Shown here: positions 63,497-64,000 of the stretch, one piece after another
Layout of the letters: each line of letters starts with the position of its first letter
How positions within the stretch are numbered: position 1 is the stretch's first letter
Assembly: GCF_000002875.2 (NCBI RefSeq)
Contig: NC_009277.2
Location: forward strand, 250,501 to 314,500
Direction of reading: 5' to 3'
DNA length: 64,000 bases
Source of the DNA: Leishmania infantum JPCM5
Taxonomy: Eukaryota; Euglenozoa; Kinetoplastea; Trypanosomatida; Trypanosomatidae
The notes under the pieces: generated by a model
Told to the model about the DNA's origin: nothing
The model's database searches: none
Seen by the model: only the letters and a program-made list of their open reading frames with translations
Program-made: the position numbers and the translations under genes

Positions 63497-64000
63497 CAAA
63501 GCCAGCAGCGGCGCCCGCTCAAGCAGAGGCACCAGCGCCAACCGCATCCGCTCAACCTGTTCCACGTCGGCGCCGTCTGGAGCAGGGTGGGGTGGGTGGG
63601 CGGGGGAGTGCTACTTGGCCCTTTTCTCTGGCGCTACAGCACCCTCCCGATCCTTGCGGTGCGGCCCATCATCGTGATCGTCGACGTTGCGATCCGTCTG
63701 CTTGCGCCCACCCTCCGTCTCTCTCTCTTTCCAGCGGCCGAAGACGTGCGCACACGTAATGGCGTGGAAGCGGTGCTTCCGTCATGCGTGTTTTGTATGC
63801 TTCGTTTTCTCTGTTCCTTCGCGCTGTGCGTTGTGTGTGTGTGTGTGTGTGTGACGGCGCCTTTGGCAGATGTCGGCCCCTCATAACCCAGCCTCGCCCA
63901 ACCCACTCCTCCTTCCTCTTCCTCATTGTGGGCCACTGCTGCTGTACCGCACGTGCTTGGTGCCTCCTCTGTCGTGCTTTTCACAACGAGGCGGACGAAG
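63497..64000. other. 3' flank of the RRM gene, no gene seen
   Basis: Probable 3' UTR and spacer with a TG tract near 63831-63852. No coding frame can be supported before the window edge. Confidence 0.6.

Overview
This window looks like nuclear chromosomal DNA of a trypanosomatid of the Leishmania group (Leishmaniinae). The DNA is GC-rich. Every convincing gene is a long, intronless reading frame on the + strand. Proteins are swollen by Ala/Ser/Gln/Pro low-complexity runs. Genes are separated by kilobase-scale pyrimidine-rich spacers with (CA)n, (AT)n and poly-C/G tracts, and several starts follow a long polypyrimidine tract ending in AG, as expected for spliced-leader trans-splicing. This is the layout of one directional (polycistronic) gene cluster. 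I cannot name the species from sequence alone.

Layout: an N-myristoylated low-complexity protein (2310-6221); a small N-myristoylated twin-CX9C mitochondrial-type protein (7785-8516); an expanded Ctf8-like clamp-loader subunit (9259-10470); a 2631-residue protein with a zinc ribbon, a RanBP2-type finger and four zinc knuckles (11589-19484); a 904-bp strictly alternating pyrimidine-purine minisatellite (19925-20828); a C2 plus ankyrin protein (21427-23646); a 6-kb stretch with no gene I can support; a decayed pseudogene (about 29651-31980); a giant YEATS/AT-hook chromatin protein (33339-38627); a serine racemase/threonine dehydratase-fold protein that lacks the PLP lysine (39838-40854); a CxxC/coiled-coil protein (43112-45913); a PAQR-family membrane protein (46674-48776); a possible second gene remnant (48868-49610); an unrecognised 1184-residue protein (49913-53467); a 4-kb leader/spacer; and a tandem-RRM RNA-binding protein (57515-63496).

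The genes are not a functional operon. As usual in trypanosomatids, co-transcribed neighbours have unrelated jobs: membrane, mitochondrion, DNA replication, chromatin and RNA regulation. Expression control is expected mainly at RNA processing and stability, so the long UTR-like spacers may matter.

The observations I rate highest are the serine-racemase-like protein with His in place of the Schiff-base Lys, the alternating-YR minisatellite that is open in all six frames for a simple chemical reason, the YEATS domain split by two large insertions, and the gene remnant caught in decay.
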